Positions 17,113-25,023 of a stretch of 64,000 nt of DNA are shown here, in pieces. The DNA is from Neobacillus cucumis (GTDB taxonomy: Bacteria > Bacillota > Bacilli > Bacillales > Cytobacillaceae), in assembly GCF_002860255.1 (NCBI RefSeq), contig NZ_PGVE01000091.1:1-64000 (forward strand), in the 5' to 3' direction. The translations under genes were made by a program, and so were the position numbers. The notes beneath the pieces are model-generated. The model was given only the letters and a program-made list of their open reading frames with translations, was not told where the DNA came from and searched no databases. How positions within the stretch are numbered: the first letter of the stretch is position 1; each line of letters opens with the position of its first letter.

Positions 17113-17171
17113 AAGGATTCACAAATCCTTAACAATTAGTTTGATTTTCACTACAATCCACCTGTTATACT
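17113..17171 (+). promoter_or_regulatory. pflB promoter region
   Basis: The 320-base gap before pflB is very AT-rich. It holds a small AAGGATT / AATCCTT hairpin (17113-17130) and a TATACT -10 box (17166-17171) with only a weak TTGATT-like -35. Two direct TTCACAAA half sites (near 17078 and 17118) might bind a redox regulator, but no complete FNR or Rex palindrome was found. Confidence 0.4.
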
Positions 17172-17234
17172 TAGTTCATGAAATAAATAACTTTCTGTTA
17201 TATATTTTTCTACTAATTTAAGAGGTGAAAAATA

Positions 17235-19460
17235 ATGGAACAATGGCAAGGTTTTACTAAAGGAACTTGGTCAAAAGAAGTCAATGTACGTGATTTTATT
17301 TTAAGAAACTACCAACCATATGAGGGTGATGATTCTTTCCTAGCCGGTGCAACCGACGCTACCAACCAGCTTTGGGCGCAGGTAATGGAATTAACCAAAC
17401 AGGAGCGTGAAAATGGCGGCGTCCTCGATATGGACACAGAAACTGTTTCAACCATTACATCACATGGTCCTGGATATTTAAATGAAGAACTTGAAAAAGT
17501 AGTGGGTGTTCAAACTGATAAACCGTTTAACCGCTCACTTCAGCCTTTCGGCGGTATCCGTATGGCTAAACAAGCATGTGCATCCTATGGATATGAATTA
17601 AATCCTGAAATCGAAAGAATCTTTACTGATTTACGTAAAACTCATAACCAGGGTGTTTTTGATGCTTATACAGATGAAATGTCGCTTGCTCGTAAAGCAG
17701 CAATTATTACTGGACTTCCTGATGCTTATGGCCGTGGACGTATTATTGGTGACTATCGCCGGGTTGCATTATACGGTGTTGATTTCTTAATTAAACAAAA
17801 ACAATTAGACAAAAAGAATACCTCAAGCGTGATGACAGAAGATAATATCCGTCTTCGGGAAGAGCTTGCAGAGCAAATTCGGGCATTAAATGAATTGAAA
17901 GAACTAGGATCAACTTACGGTTTTGACTTATCCCGGCCTGCTCAGAATGCACAAGAAGCATTCCAGTGGTTATACCTTGGTTATTTAGCTGCTATAAAAG
18001 AACAAAACGGTGCCGCAATGAGTCTTGGCCGTACATCCACATTCTTAGATATTTATATTGAAAGAGACTTAGAAAACGGTACATTAACGGAAGTAGAAGC
18101 GCAAGAAATTGTTGACCACTTTATTATGAAGCTTCGCCTTGTTAAATTTGCACGTACACCAGATTATAATGAGTTATTTAGCGGCGACCCAACATGGGTA
18201 ACAGAATCAATCGGGGGAATGGCACAAGATGGACGCTCACTTGTGACAAAAAACTCTTTCCGTTTCCTTCATTCATTAGATAATTTAGGTCCGGCGCCTG
18301 AACCAAACCTAACTGTATTATGGTCTTCACAGCTGCCTGAAAACTTTAAAAGATACTGTGCAAACATGTCAATAAAAACTAGTTCCATCCAGTATGAAAA
18401 TGATGATATCATGCGTCCAGAGTACGGCGATGATTATGGAATTGCCTGCTGCGTATCAGCAATGGAAATTGGTAAACAAATGCAGTTCTTTGGTGCTCGT
18501 GCTAACCTTGCTAAAGCACTCCTCTACTCCATTAACGGCGGGGTTGATGAAAAGTTAAAAATTCAGGTTGGTCCACAATATCGTCCAATAACTTCTGATA
18601 TTTTAGATTATGAGGAGGTCATGCAGCGCTTTGATCAAATGATGGAATGGCTTGCAGGTCTGTACATTAATACTTTAAATGTTATTCACTTTATGCATGA
18701 TAAATATAGCTACGAACGAATTGAAATGGCTTTACACGATACAAAAATTCTTCGCACCATGGCAACAGGTATTGCTGGATTAAGTGTTGTAGCCGACTCT
18801 TTAAGTGCTATTAAATATGGTCAAGTAAAAGTAATTCGTGATGAAAACGGCTTAGCAGTTGATTTTGAAACAACTGGCGACTTCCCGAAGTATGGTAACA
18901 ATGATGATCGTGTTGACAGCATTGCTGTTGAAGTGGTTGAGACCTTTATGAAAAAATTACGCAAGCATGTAACTTATCGTGATTCACTTCATACTTTATC
19001 AGTTTTAACTATCACTTCAAACGTTGTTTATGGTAAGAAAACAGGAAACACACCTGATGGACGTCGTGCAGGTGAACCATTTGCACCAGGTGCGAACCCA
19101 ATGCACGGTCGTGACACAAAAGGAACATTAGCTTCCCTTTCATCTGTTGCTAAGATTCCATATGCCTATTCGATGGACGGCATTTCTAACACTTTCTCAA
19201 TTGTACCAAAAGCTTTAGGTAAGGAAGAAGAAAACCAAATCACTAACCTTGTGTCTATCTTAGACGGCTATTCTATTAAACAGGGACACCACCTAAATGT
19301 TAACGTCTTTAATAGAGAAACATTAATGGATGCAATGGAGCATCCAGAATTATATCCGCAATTAACGATTCGTGTTTCCGGATATGCTGTAAACTTTATA
19401 AAATTAACAAAAGAACAACAACTTGATGTAATTAATCGTACGTTCCACGAATCATTGTAA
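17235..19460 (+). CDS. pflB: formate C-acetyltransferase (pyruvate formate-lyase)
   Basis: 741 residues. It converts pyruvate and CoA to acetyl-CoA and formate in anaerobic mixed-acid fermentation. The catalytic cysteine pair is in GIACCVSAMEIG (about 411-412) and the glycyl-radical site is in RVSGYAVNF near the C terminus. Length is normal for the family. GAGGTG precedes the ATG. The activating enzyme follows 65 bases downstream, with a hairpin between them. Confidence 0.97.
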   Translation: MEQWQGFTKGTWSKEVNVRDFILRNYQPYEGDDSFLAGATDATNQLWAQVMELTKQERENGGVLDMDTETVSTITSHGPGYLNEELEKVVGVQTDKPFNRSLQPFGGIRMAKQACASYGYELNPEIERIFTDLRKTHNQGVFDAYTDEMSLARKAAIITGLPDAYGRGRIIGDYRRVALYGVDFLIKQKQLDKKNTSSVMTEDNIRLREELAEQIRALNELKELGSTYGFDLSRPAQNAQEAFQWLYLGYLAAIKEQNGAAMSLGRTSTFLDIYIERDLENGTLTEVEAQEIVDHFIMKLRLVKFARTPDYNELFSGDPTWVTESIGGMAQDGRSLVTKNSFRFLHSLDNLGPAPEPNLTVLWSSQLPENFKRYCANMSIKTSSIQYENDDIMRPEYGDDYGIACCVSAMEIGKQMQFFGARANLAKALLYSINGGVDEKLKIQVGPQYRPITSDILDYEEVMQRFDQMMEWLAGLYINTLNVIHFMHDKYSYERIEMALHDTKILRTMATGIAGLSVVADSLSAIKYGQVKVIRDENGLAVDFETTGDFPKYGNNDDRVDSIAVEVVETFMKKLRKHVTYRDSLHTLSVLTITSNVVYGKKTGNTPDGRRAGEPFAPGANPMHGRDTKGTLASLSSVAKIPYAYSMDGISNTFSIVPKALGKEEENQITNLVSILDGYSIKQGHHLNVNVFNRETLMDAMEHPELYPQLTIRVSGYAVNFIKLTKEQQLDVINRTFHESL

Positions 19461-19470
19461 TCAGTAGAAT

Positions 19471-19500
19471 ATGGAGCTCCTCTAACTTTGGGAGCTCCAT
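19471..19500 (+). other. hairpin between pflB and pflA
   Basis: Perfect ATGGAGCTCC / GGAGCTCCAT stem without a T run. It is more likely a message stabiliser or partial attenuator lowering pflA relative to pflB than a full terminator. Confidence 0.6.
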
Positions 19501-19525
19501 CTTAAAAATAAGGGGGATCATCATC

Positions 19526-20275
19526 ATGATTGGAAATATTCATTCTATAGAAACATTAGGAACTGTCGACGGACCAGGAATTCGTTATGTCATTTTTACT
19601 CAAGGATGCTTATTACGCTGTCAATTTTGCCATAATGCAGATACTTGGGAAATCGGTTCCGGTAAACAGATGACTGTTTCAGAAATCATGGATGATCTGT
19701 CAAGTTACTTACCTTTCATTCAAGCATCAGGCGGTGGGATTACAGTAAGCGGCGGGGAGCCTTTATTACAAATACCATTTCTTACAGAATTATTTAAAGC
19801 GTGTAAAAAGAAAGGAATTCACACTACCATCGATTCATCGGGAGGCTGTTTTTCTCACTCTAAGCTTTTCGTTGAACAATTAGAGGAATTATTACAATAT
19901 ACCGATTTAGTTCTACTTGATTTAAAGCATATCAACCGAAAAAAGCATATTCAACTTACAGGTATAGCCAATGACCACATCCTTGAGTTTGCTAAGTTCT
20001 TATCCGATCGTAAGGTACCCATCTGGGTGCGCCATGTTTTAGTTCCTACCGTTACAGATGAGCCAGAAGACTTAGAAAAACTTGGTGAATTTATCGGAAC
20101 ACTTGAAAATGTGCAAAAGATTGAAATACTCCCCTACCACAAACTTGGAGTTTACAAATGGGAAGCACTTGGACATGAATATCCTTTAAAACATGTCGAG
20201 CCGCCAACAGAGGAAAAAGTGGAGTTTGCCTATCAAATGTTGACTGCACACTGGCGAACACCTTTAAAACACTGA
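19526..20275 (+). CDS. pflA: pyruvate formate-lyase activating enzyme
   Basis: 249-residue radical-SAM enzyme with the CLLRCQFC (CxxxCxxC) [4Fe-4S] motif near 28-35 and SGGEPLLQ near 75. It generates the glycyl radical on PflB under anaerobic conditions. AGGGGGAT precedes the ATG. It is co-oriented with pflB and closed by a strong terminator, so the two form an operon. Confidence 0.96.
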   Translation: MIGNIHSIETLGTVDGPGIRYVIFTQGCLLRCQFCHNADTWEIGSGKQMTVSEIMDDLSSYLPFIQASGGGITVSGGEPLLQIPFLTELFKACKKKGIHTTIDSSGGCFSHSKLFVEQLEELLQYTDLVLLDLKHINRKKHIQLTGIANDHILEFAKFLSDRKVPIWVRHVLVPTVTDEPEDLEKLGEFIGTLENVQKIEILPYHKLGVYKWEALGHEYPLKHVEPPTEEKVEFAYQMLTAHWRTPLKH

Positions 20276-20298
20276 TTCATTGGGATCAGTGTTTTTTC
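20269..20298 (+). terminator. terminator of pflBA
   Basis: ACACTGAT / ATCAGTGT stem followed by TTTTTCTT, overlapping the pflA stop. Confidence 0.88.
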
Positions 20299-20389
20299 TT
20301 ATCGATCATACGTAACGAATAAAACAATCTTTCCAACTTTTAAACTATTAGCAATCTCTTCATATTATGGGATTTAGACAGTGATAAAA

Positions 20390-20418
20390 TTGATTCTTTT
20401 CGGTTTCTCCTATATACT
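20390..20418 (+). promoter_or_regulatory. promoter of the mifM-yidC2 operon
   Basis: TTGATT, 17-base spacer, TATACT, about 34 bases ahead of the first start codon. Confidence 0.65.
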
Positions 20419-20451
20419 CATATCATTGGTATTTAAGTGAGGTGATAATTT

Positions 20452-20757
20452 TTGTTCCAATTGCTGATTGACCTTTCAGATATAAATGCTCTAAATGCCC
20501 TTTATGTAAGTATTTTTCTGGGTATTACCTTAAAATTTTTGTGGGCTTGGGGTGTAGAATATACTTTTTTCGGTTCCCTATCTGAATCTGCAAACACAAA
20601 AATTAATTACCCGCTAGTCTTCTACCGGAAGCAAAATAGTATAAACGGAAGCTATATTCTGAAAAGAATTATTAAATATATTCGTAGAAAAGAATGTTCT
20701 AAGGATGATTCTGAAGAACCAATTTCCTTCTTATTGACTAACCACATCTATACTTAG
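20452..20757 (+). CDS. mifM: MifM-like regulatory nascent peptide
   Basis: 101 residues directly upstream of the second YidC. One N-terminal membrane segment (about 10-33, NALYVSIFLGITLKFLWAWG) is followed by a basic stretch RIIKYIRRK and an acidic cluster KDDSEE. In B. subtilis, MifM (95 residues, upstream of yidC2/yqjG) stalls its own ribosome through an R-I-x-x-W-I motif plus downstream acidic residues when membrane insertion is inefficient. The stall opens an RNA hairpin over the yidC2 ribosome site. Layout and motif match, with Tyr in place of Trp. The start is TTG at 20452 after GAGGTGAT. Confidence 0.8.
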   Translation: MFQLLIDLSDINALNALYVSIFLGITLKFLWAWGVEYTFFGSLSESANTKINYPLVFYRKQNSINGSYILKRIIKYIRRKECSKDDSEEPISFLLTNHIYT

Positions 20758-20773
20758 ACATTTAGGAGGAAAT
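20722..20773 (+). promoter_or_regulatory. hairpin sequestering the yidC2 ribosome site
   Basis: ATTTCCT (20722-20728, inside the end of mifM) is fully complementary to AGGAAAT (20767-20773), which covers the AGGAGG of yidC2. A ribosome arrested in the last codons of mifM would occupy the 5' strand and free the ribosome site. Confidence 0.65.
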
Positions 20774-21571
20774 ATGAAAAAGAATCGATCTTCACTTATA
20801 CTTGCAGCTATTTTTATATTGTCAACTTTGTTATTATCAGCTTGCTCATCACAAGCACAAACAACTACTACCAATAAGACAGGGTTTTTTCAAACCTATT
20901 TTGTCCATCCTTTCTCGACAATTATCCATTCAACTGCTGAATTTTTTGGTGGTAATTATGGGTTAGCGATTATTGTTGTTACCCTCATTATTAGGCTTGT
21001 ACTAATGCCATTAATGCTAAAGCAATACAAAAATCAGATGGTTATGAAAGAAAAAATGGATGTTTTAAAACCTGAGATGGACGCTATTCAAAAGAAAATG
21101 AAAACTGAAAAGGATCCAAAAAAGAAACAGGAACTTCAAGCTGAAATGATGGGTCTTTATCAAAAACATGGTGTTAATCCACTGAATATGGGATGTTTAC
21201 CTATCCTTATTCAAATGCCGATCTTAACAGCTTTCTATTACGCTATTCGAGGTTCAGAGGAAATTGCAACCCACCAATTTCTATGGTTTAATTTAGGCCA
21301 TTCAGATATTATAATCACGATTATTGCAGGATTGGTTTATTATTTCCAATTCAAGGTATCACAATCAAATATGCCAACGGCTCAACAGCAGCAAATGAAA
21401 ATGATGGGCTTAATGTCTCCGCTCATGATTGTGATGTTTTCGTTTAACGCTCCAGCGGCTCTCCCTCTTTATTGGGTAGTCGGAGGGTTATTCCTAACCC
21501 TTCAAACCTTGATAAGCCGGAAGCTATACCAAGCTAAAAAGCCAATGGAAACCCCTGCTCATCAAAAATAA
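20774..21571 (+). CDS. yidC2: YidC/Oxa1-family membrane protein insertase
   Basis: 265 residues. A lipoprotein signal (LLLSACSS, Cys at about 24) is followed by about five membrane helices and the conserved GCLPILIQMPI segment. It inserts proteins into the cytoplasmic membrane together with, or in place of, SpoIIIJ. The ATG lies six bases after AGGAGG and 16 bases after the MifM-like stop. The MifM-type leader identifies it as the inducible YqjG/YidC2 type rather than the housekeeping SpoIIIJ. Confidence 0.93.
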   Translation: MKKNRSSLILAAIFILSTLLLSACSSQAQTTTTNKTGFFQTYFVHPFSTIIHSTAEFFGGNYGLAIIVVTLIIRLVLMPLMLKQYKNQMVMKEKMDVLKPEMDAIQKKMKTEKDPKKKQELQAEMMGLYQKHGVNPLNMGCLPILIQMPILTAFYYAIRGSEEIATHQFLWFNLGHSDIIITIIAGLVYYFQFKVSQSNMPTAQQQQMKMMGLMSPLMIVMFSFNAPAALPLYWVVGGLFLTLQTLISRKLYQAKKPMETPAHQK

Positions 21572-21582
21572 ATGAACGTTAA

Positions 21583-21617
21583 AAAGAAGCATTGGACCCA
21601 ATGCTTCTTTTTTTATA
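21583..21617 (+). terminator. terminator of mifM-yidC2
   Basis: AAAGAAGCATTGG / CCAATGCTTCTTT with seven T. Confidence 0.92.
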
Positions 21618-21766
21618 TTACTTTCTCGATAATCCCTCGGCATACCAACAGCAGCCCAAATACATAACTGTTTACATAATTATAGTTATAGCCTAAGATA
21701 GGATAATTTTTTTTATAATAAGAGAACCTATCTGTAAATAACTTAGTAAAAGGAGTGCCTACTTAC

Positions 21767-22360
21767 ATGAAAAAAGGGCTTTCTGTTATTGTTTCCCTCA
21801 TCATTTGTTTGTATATATCTGCCTGTTCAAAAAGTAATGTAGATGATGATGTTTCTTTCAGAAATCGTAACCTTAATAAAACAGAAGCAACGAGAGTAAA
21901 CTATAACACCCCCAATCATGGTGGTCCAGCCATCACTAGCGTCGATACCAGTGACCCAGAGATTGACCGAGAGAGAAATAGAAACAACCGTTACCCTGGG
22001 AATAATCGAAACCGTAATGACTCTTCTAAGATCATAGTTTCGAATCAAACCGCAAATAAGGTTACAGATTTATCAGAAATTGACCGTGCCCATATCCTTG
22101 TTACCGATAATAATGCATACGTTGCTGTAAAATTAGAAGGTACTCCTCGTGAGCATTTGACATCCCGTATTCGGAACAAAATTACTAAAGCAGTTAAGTC
22201 AGTTGACAGTGATATAGACAATGTATATATATCAGAAAACCTAAAATTTTTTAAACGAATGGATGGATATACTCATGACATTAGACAGGGCAGAGTCTCA
22301 TCAAGGTTCATTCATGAGTTTTCTGATACAATACGCAGAGTCTTCCCGGATGCTCGCTAA
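21767..22360 (+). CDS. YhcN/YlaJ-family sporulation lipoprotein
   Basis: 197 residues. The lipobox is LYISACS. A low-complexity Arg/Asn-rich linker (about 50-85) precedes the C-terminal domain with VTDLSEIDRAHILVTDNNAYVAV and VYISENLKFF, characteristic of YhcN/YlaJ proteins of the inner spore membrane. ATG 21767 is preferred; the GTG at 21755 overlaps the AAAGGAG ribosome site. Confidence 0.85.
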   Translation: MKKGLSVIVSLIICLYISACSKSNVDDDVSFRNRNLNKTEATRVNYNTPNHGGPAITSVDTSDPEIDRERNRNNRYPGNNRNRNDSSKIIVSNQTANKVTDLSEIDRAHILVTDNNAYVAVKLEGTPREHLTSRIRNKITKAVKSVDSDIDNVYISENLKFFKRMDGYTHDIRQGRVSSRFIHEFSDTIRRVFPDAR

Positions 22361-22373
22361 TGGTTAATGGATT

Positions 22374-22401
22374 AAGCTGTCTGAAGAAGGTCAGGCAGCT
22401 T
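22374..22401 (+). terminator. hairpin after the YhcN/YlaJ gene
   Basis: AAGCTGTCTGA / TCAGGCAGCTT stem (one G-U); modest T content after it. Confidence 0.65.
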
Positions 22402-22437
22402 CTATTCTCTAAACATTTTTTTAAATTAAGCTCGGGA

Positions 22438-22580
22438 AATTTGGCTGTTGATTTCCGCTACAGGCGCTCGCTTTCCGCGGGCGTGCCGGGGAGCCTCCTC
22501 GGCGCATAAGCGCCTGCGGGGTCTCCCCTGCCCCGTAATCCCGCAGGAGTCGAGCTCCTTCCGCTCCAATCAACAGAGTA
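22438..22580. repeat. GC-rich dispersed intergenic repeat
   Basis: About 140 bases of markedly higher GC than the surroundings, bounded by CTGTTGATT and its complement AATCAACAG. Between them are CGCTCGCTTTCCGCGGGCG, CCTCCTCGGCGC and CCCGCAGGAGTCGAG. I recognise it as a non-coding repeat frequent in Bacillaceae genomes. Only one copy is in this window; no real ORF. Confidence 0.75.
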
Positions 22581-22612
22581 TAAAAAACAACAATATCGTT
22601 TAACAAAGCCTT

Positions 22613-22650
22613 AAATAAAAAAAAGACTGAAGGCTACGCCTAACAGTCTA
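22613..22650 (-). terminator. terminator of the DUF6501-like gene
   Basis: AGACTG / CAGTCT with an inner AGGC / GCCT stem, followed on the minus strand by eight T. Confidence 0.8.
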
Positions 22651-22654
22651 AAAG

Positions 22655-22858
22655 CTATGCATCTTGAAAATATTCTTTGTAGAATCCGCCTACTTTACCG
22701 GTATTATCAATAATGTAATAAAACTCTTCTGTCTCGTTTTTTACATCATAAATTTTCCCTGTTGTTAAAGCATTATGAACCAAGTATTTTTCTGCATCAG
22801 TATGAACGCATTTAACCTTCTTGATTGTTTCACGATCTTTCCAAGATAAATGAATCAT
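22655..22858 (-). CDS. DUF6501-like small protein
   Basis: 67 residues, starting IHLSWKDRETIKKVKCVHTDAEKY and containing YDVKNETEEFYYIIDNTGKVGGFYKEYF, a compact beta-rich domain I associate with DUF6501 of Bacillaceae. Function unknown. The ATG at 22858 follows GGACGGTGG; upstream in-frame codons to 22927 are probably untranslated. Confidence 0.7.
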   Translation of the reverse strand: MIHLSWKDRETIKKVKCVHTDAEKYLVHNALTTGKIYDVKNETEEFYYIIDNTGKVGGFYKEYFQDA

Positions 22859-22955
22859 AGTTGCCACCGTCCTTTCGGTCATTGTCCAAGTTCTAGTATA
22901 ATCAATAGCATAGGGGGTGTGCAACAATATCCTTCAGGCTTATAGTATCAAACTT

Positions 22956-24593
22956 TTAATGTTTAACGACCTCTTGTGCCTTTTCTCGCAGTTTAAATTT
23001 TTGGATTTTCCCTGAAGCAGTCATTGGGTAGGCATCGGTAAATTCAATATAATGTGGAATTTTATGCTTGGAAATCTTACCCTTGCAGAATTCAATAATT
23101 TCTTCCGCAGAAGTTGTTTCTCCCTCTTTTAAGATTATCCATGCCATAACCTCTTCACCATATACTTCGTCGGGAATACCAATGATTTGGACGTCTAATA
23201 CTTTAGGATGGGTGTATAGGAATTCTTCAATTTCCCGCGGATAAATATTTTCTCCGCCTCTTATAATCATATCCTTTAAACGACCTGTAATTCTACAATA
23301 ACCATTATTATCCATCACAGCTAAGTCTCCCGTATGGAGCCAGCCATCCGAATCGATGGCTTCTTTTGTAGCCGTTATGTCTTTATAATATCCTTTCATC
23401 ACATGATAACCTCTGGTACAAAGCTCTCCCTGAAGACCTCGTGTTACCTCTAATGATGTTCCCGGTTCAACAATTTTAACTTCAACATTAGGCAGTGCTT
23501 TGCCCACTGTCTCAACTCGCAATTCAATTGGATCATCCGTTCTCGTTTGTGTAATTACCGGGGAAGATTCTGTTTGTCCATAGGCGATTGTTATCTCTGT
23601 TGCCCCCATTTTTTCAATTACTGCCTTCATAACTTCAATTGGACAATTAGACCCCGCCATGATTCCAGTACGCAATGATGAAAGATTGTAATTTTCAAAA
23701 TCGGGATCATTTAATTCAGCAATAAACATCGTTGGAACGCCATGTAAACCAGTACACCTTTCATTCTGGACTGTTTGGAGAACCTTTTTCGGATTAAATT
23801 CTTGGACTGGAACCATTGTCGCGCCTACGGAAACACAAGCCATTGTTCCCAATACACATCCAAAACAATGGAAAAATGGAACAGGTATACATAACCTATC
23901 CTGGGTAGTCAATTTCATACAATTCGCAATATTAAAACCGTTATTTACTATATTGTTATGACTGAGCATTACACCTTTTGGAAACCCTGTTGTCCCTGAA
24001 GTATACTGCATATTAATCACATCATCGGGATCTAGGGAGTCCATCCGCATATCTAATTCTGTATCTGAGACACTGTCTCCAAGGCTGATGATATCATTCC
24101 AAGAAAAGGTACCAGGATAGCTCTTATCACCTAACACAATGACATTTTTGAGGCAAGGCAAGCGGCTGCTTTTGAGTTGACCTGGTTCAGAACTTTTTAA
24201 TTCAGGAACAATTTCATAAATCATATCGATATAGGAAGCGTCCTTCCATTGGTCCATTAAGATAATCGTTGTTGAGTCAGATTGATTCAACAAATACTCA
24301 AGTTCGGCTGTTCGATAGTTAGTATTTACAGTTACGAGCACTCCACCCATTTTACCAGTTGCAAACTGGGTTATCAGCCATTCTGGTGTATTTGTCGACC
24401 ATGCTGCAAGTTGTTCTCCTTTATCAATTCCTAGCTTTATCAAACCTTTTGCGGTCTTTCGGCATATTTCATTAAACTCACGATAGGTCCATCTTAAATT
24501 TCGATCTGAATAGATAACTGCTTCATGCTCTGGGTGCAGTAATGCTTTTTCTTCTAAAAGTTTACCAATGGTAACATTTAACAGCATCGACAA
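22956..24593 (-). CDS. AMP-dependent acyl-CoA synthetase, YngI-like
   Basis: About 545 residues. AMP-binding motif YTSGTTGFPKGVML (about 195), the GYGQTESSP-type core (AYGQTESSP) and C-terminal PTASGKIQK-type motif (PMTASGKIQKFKL) place it among medium/long-chain fatty acyl-CoA ligases. The product would enter beta-oxidation or lipid synthesis. TTG 24593 lies eight bases after AAGGAGG and is the best start; ATG 24587 and a longer frame to 24674 are alternatives. It is monocistronic. Confidence 0.9.
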   Translation of the reverse strand: MSMLLNVTIGKLLEEKALLHPEHEAVIYSDRNLRWTYREFNEICRKTAKGLIKLGIDKGEQLAAWSTNTPEWLITQFATGKMGGVLVTVNTNYRTAELEYLLNQSDSTTIILMDQWKDASYIDMIYEIVPELKSSEPGQLKSSRLPCLKNVIVLGDKSYPGTFSWNDIISLGDSVSDTELDMRMDSLDPDDVINMQYTSGTTGFPKGVMLSHNNIVNNGFNIANCMKLTTQDRLCIPVPFFHCFGCVLGTMACVSVGATMVPVQEFNPKKVLQTVQNERCTGLHGVPTMFIAELNDPDFENYNLSSLRTGIMAGSNCPIEVMKAVIEKMGATEITIAYGQTESSPVITQTRTDDPIELRVETVGKALPNVEVKIVEPGTSLEVTRGLQGELCTRGYHVMKGYYKDITATKEAIDSDGWLHTGDLAVMDNNGYCRITGRLKDMIIRGGENIYPREIEEFLYTHPKVLDVQIIGIPDEVYGEEVMAWIILKEGETTSAEEIIEFCKGKISKHKIPHYIEFTDAYPMTASGKIQKFKLREKAQEVVKH

Positions 24594-24809
24594 ATTCCCA
24601 TCCTCCTTGAACACATTTAACCAAAAATAAAACGCTTTCAAAGAACATGTTATCATATTTATTAGAATATTCAATATTTTTGAGAACCAACCATTATTTG
24701 TGAACCTTTTTTTACTTTTCGGAAAATGGAGTTCTCAAAATCCCGTTAAACTATTACAATAGTAAAAACTGAATATACAATCCATTTTCTAGAGGAGGGC
24801 ATTCAAAAA

Positions 24810-24938
24810 TTGAAAATTATGAGTAACGAGCAGTTGGTTGTTTCGTATAGGGATGCATTAAAGTCTGGTGAAAAAGAATGGATTAAACTATTAAAGGAAG
24901 AAATTAAGCGCAGAGGATTAAAGCCGCTTAAAAATTAA
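24810..24938 (+). CDS. sda: Sda-like sporulation checkpoint protein
   Basis: 42 residues: LSD-like NEQLVVSYRDAL, then WIKLLKEEIKRRGL. Sda is a helical hairpin of 46-52 residues that binds sporulation histidine kinases and blocks their autophosphorylation when DNA replication is perturbed. The L..SY..A....... I.LL..EI.RR pattern fits. GAGGAGGG is 11 bases before the TTG; an ATG three codons later would give 39 residues. No clear DnaA boxes were seen upstream. Confidence 0.75.
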   Translation: MKIMSNEQLVVSYRDALKSGEKEWIKLLKEEIKRRGLKPLKN

Positions 24939-24956
24939 CTTGGTGATTAATAATTT

Positions 24957-24988
24957 AAAACCGCTGAATAAACTCAGCGGTTTTATAA
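24957..24988. terminator. bidirectional terminator
   Basis: AAAACCGCTGA / TCAGCGGTTTT between sda and the convergent kinase gene. Confidence 0.88.
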
Positions 24989-25023
24989 TTTTCAGACAGC
25001 TTACCTCTATTTTTATTTTAATG

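Noticed and set aside
17060..17160. FNR or Rex operator upstream of pflB
   Set aside because: Only direct TTCACAAA half sites occur; no complete inverted repeat with the required spacing was found.
22421..22606. Protein-coding ORF across the GC-rich stretch
   Set aside because: It lies wholly in a palindromic dispersed repeat and has no ribosome site.
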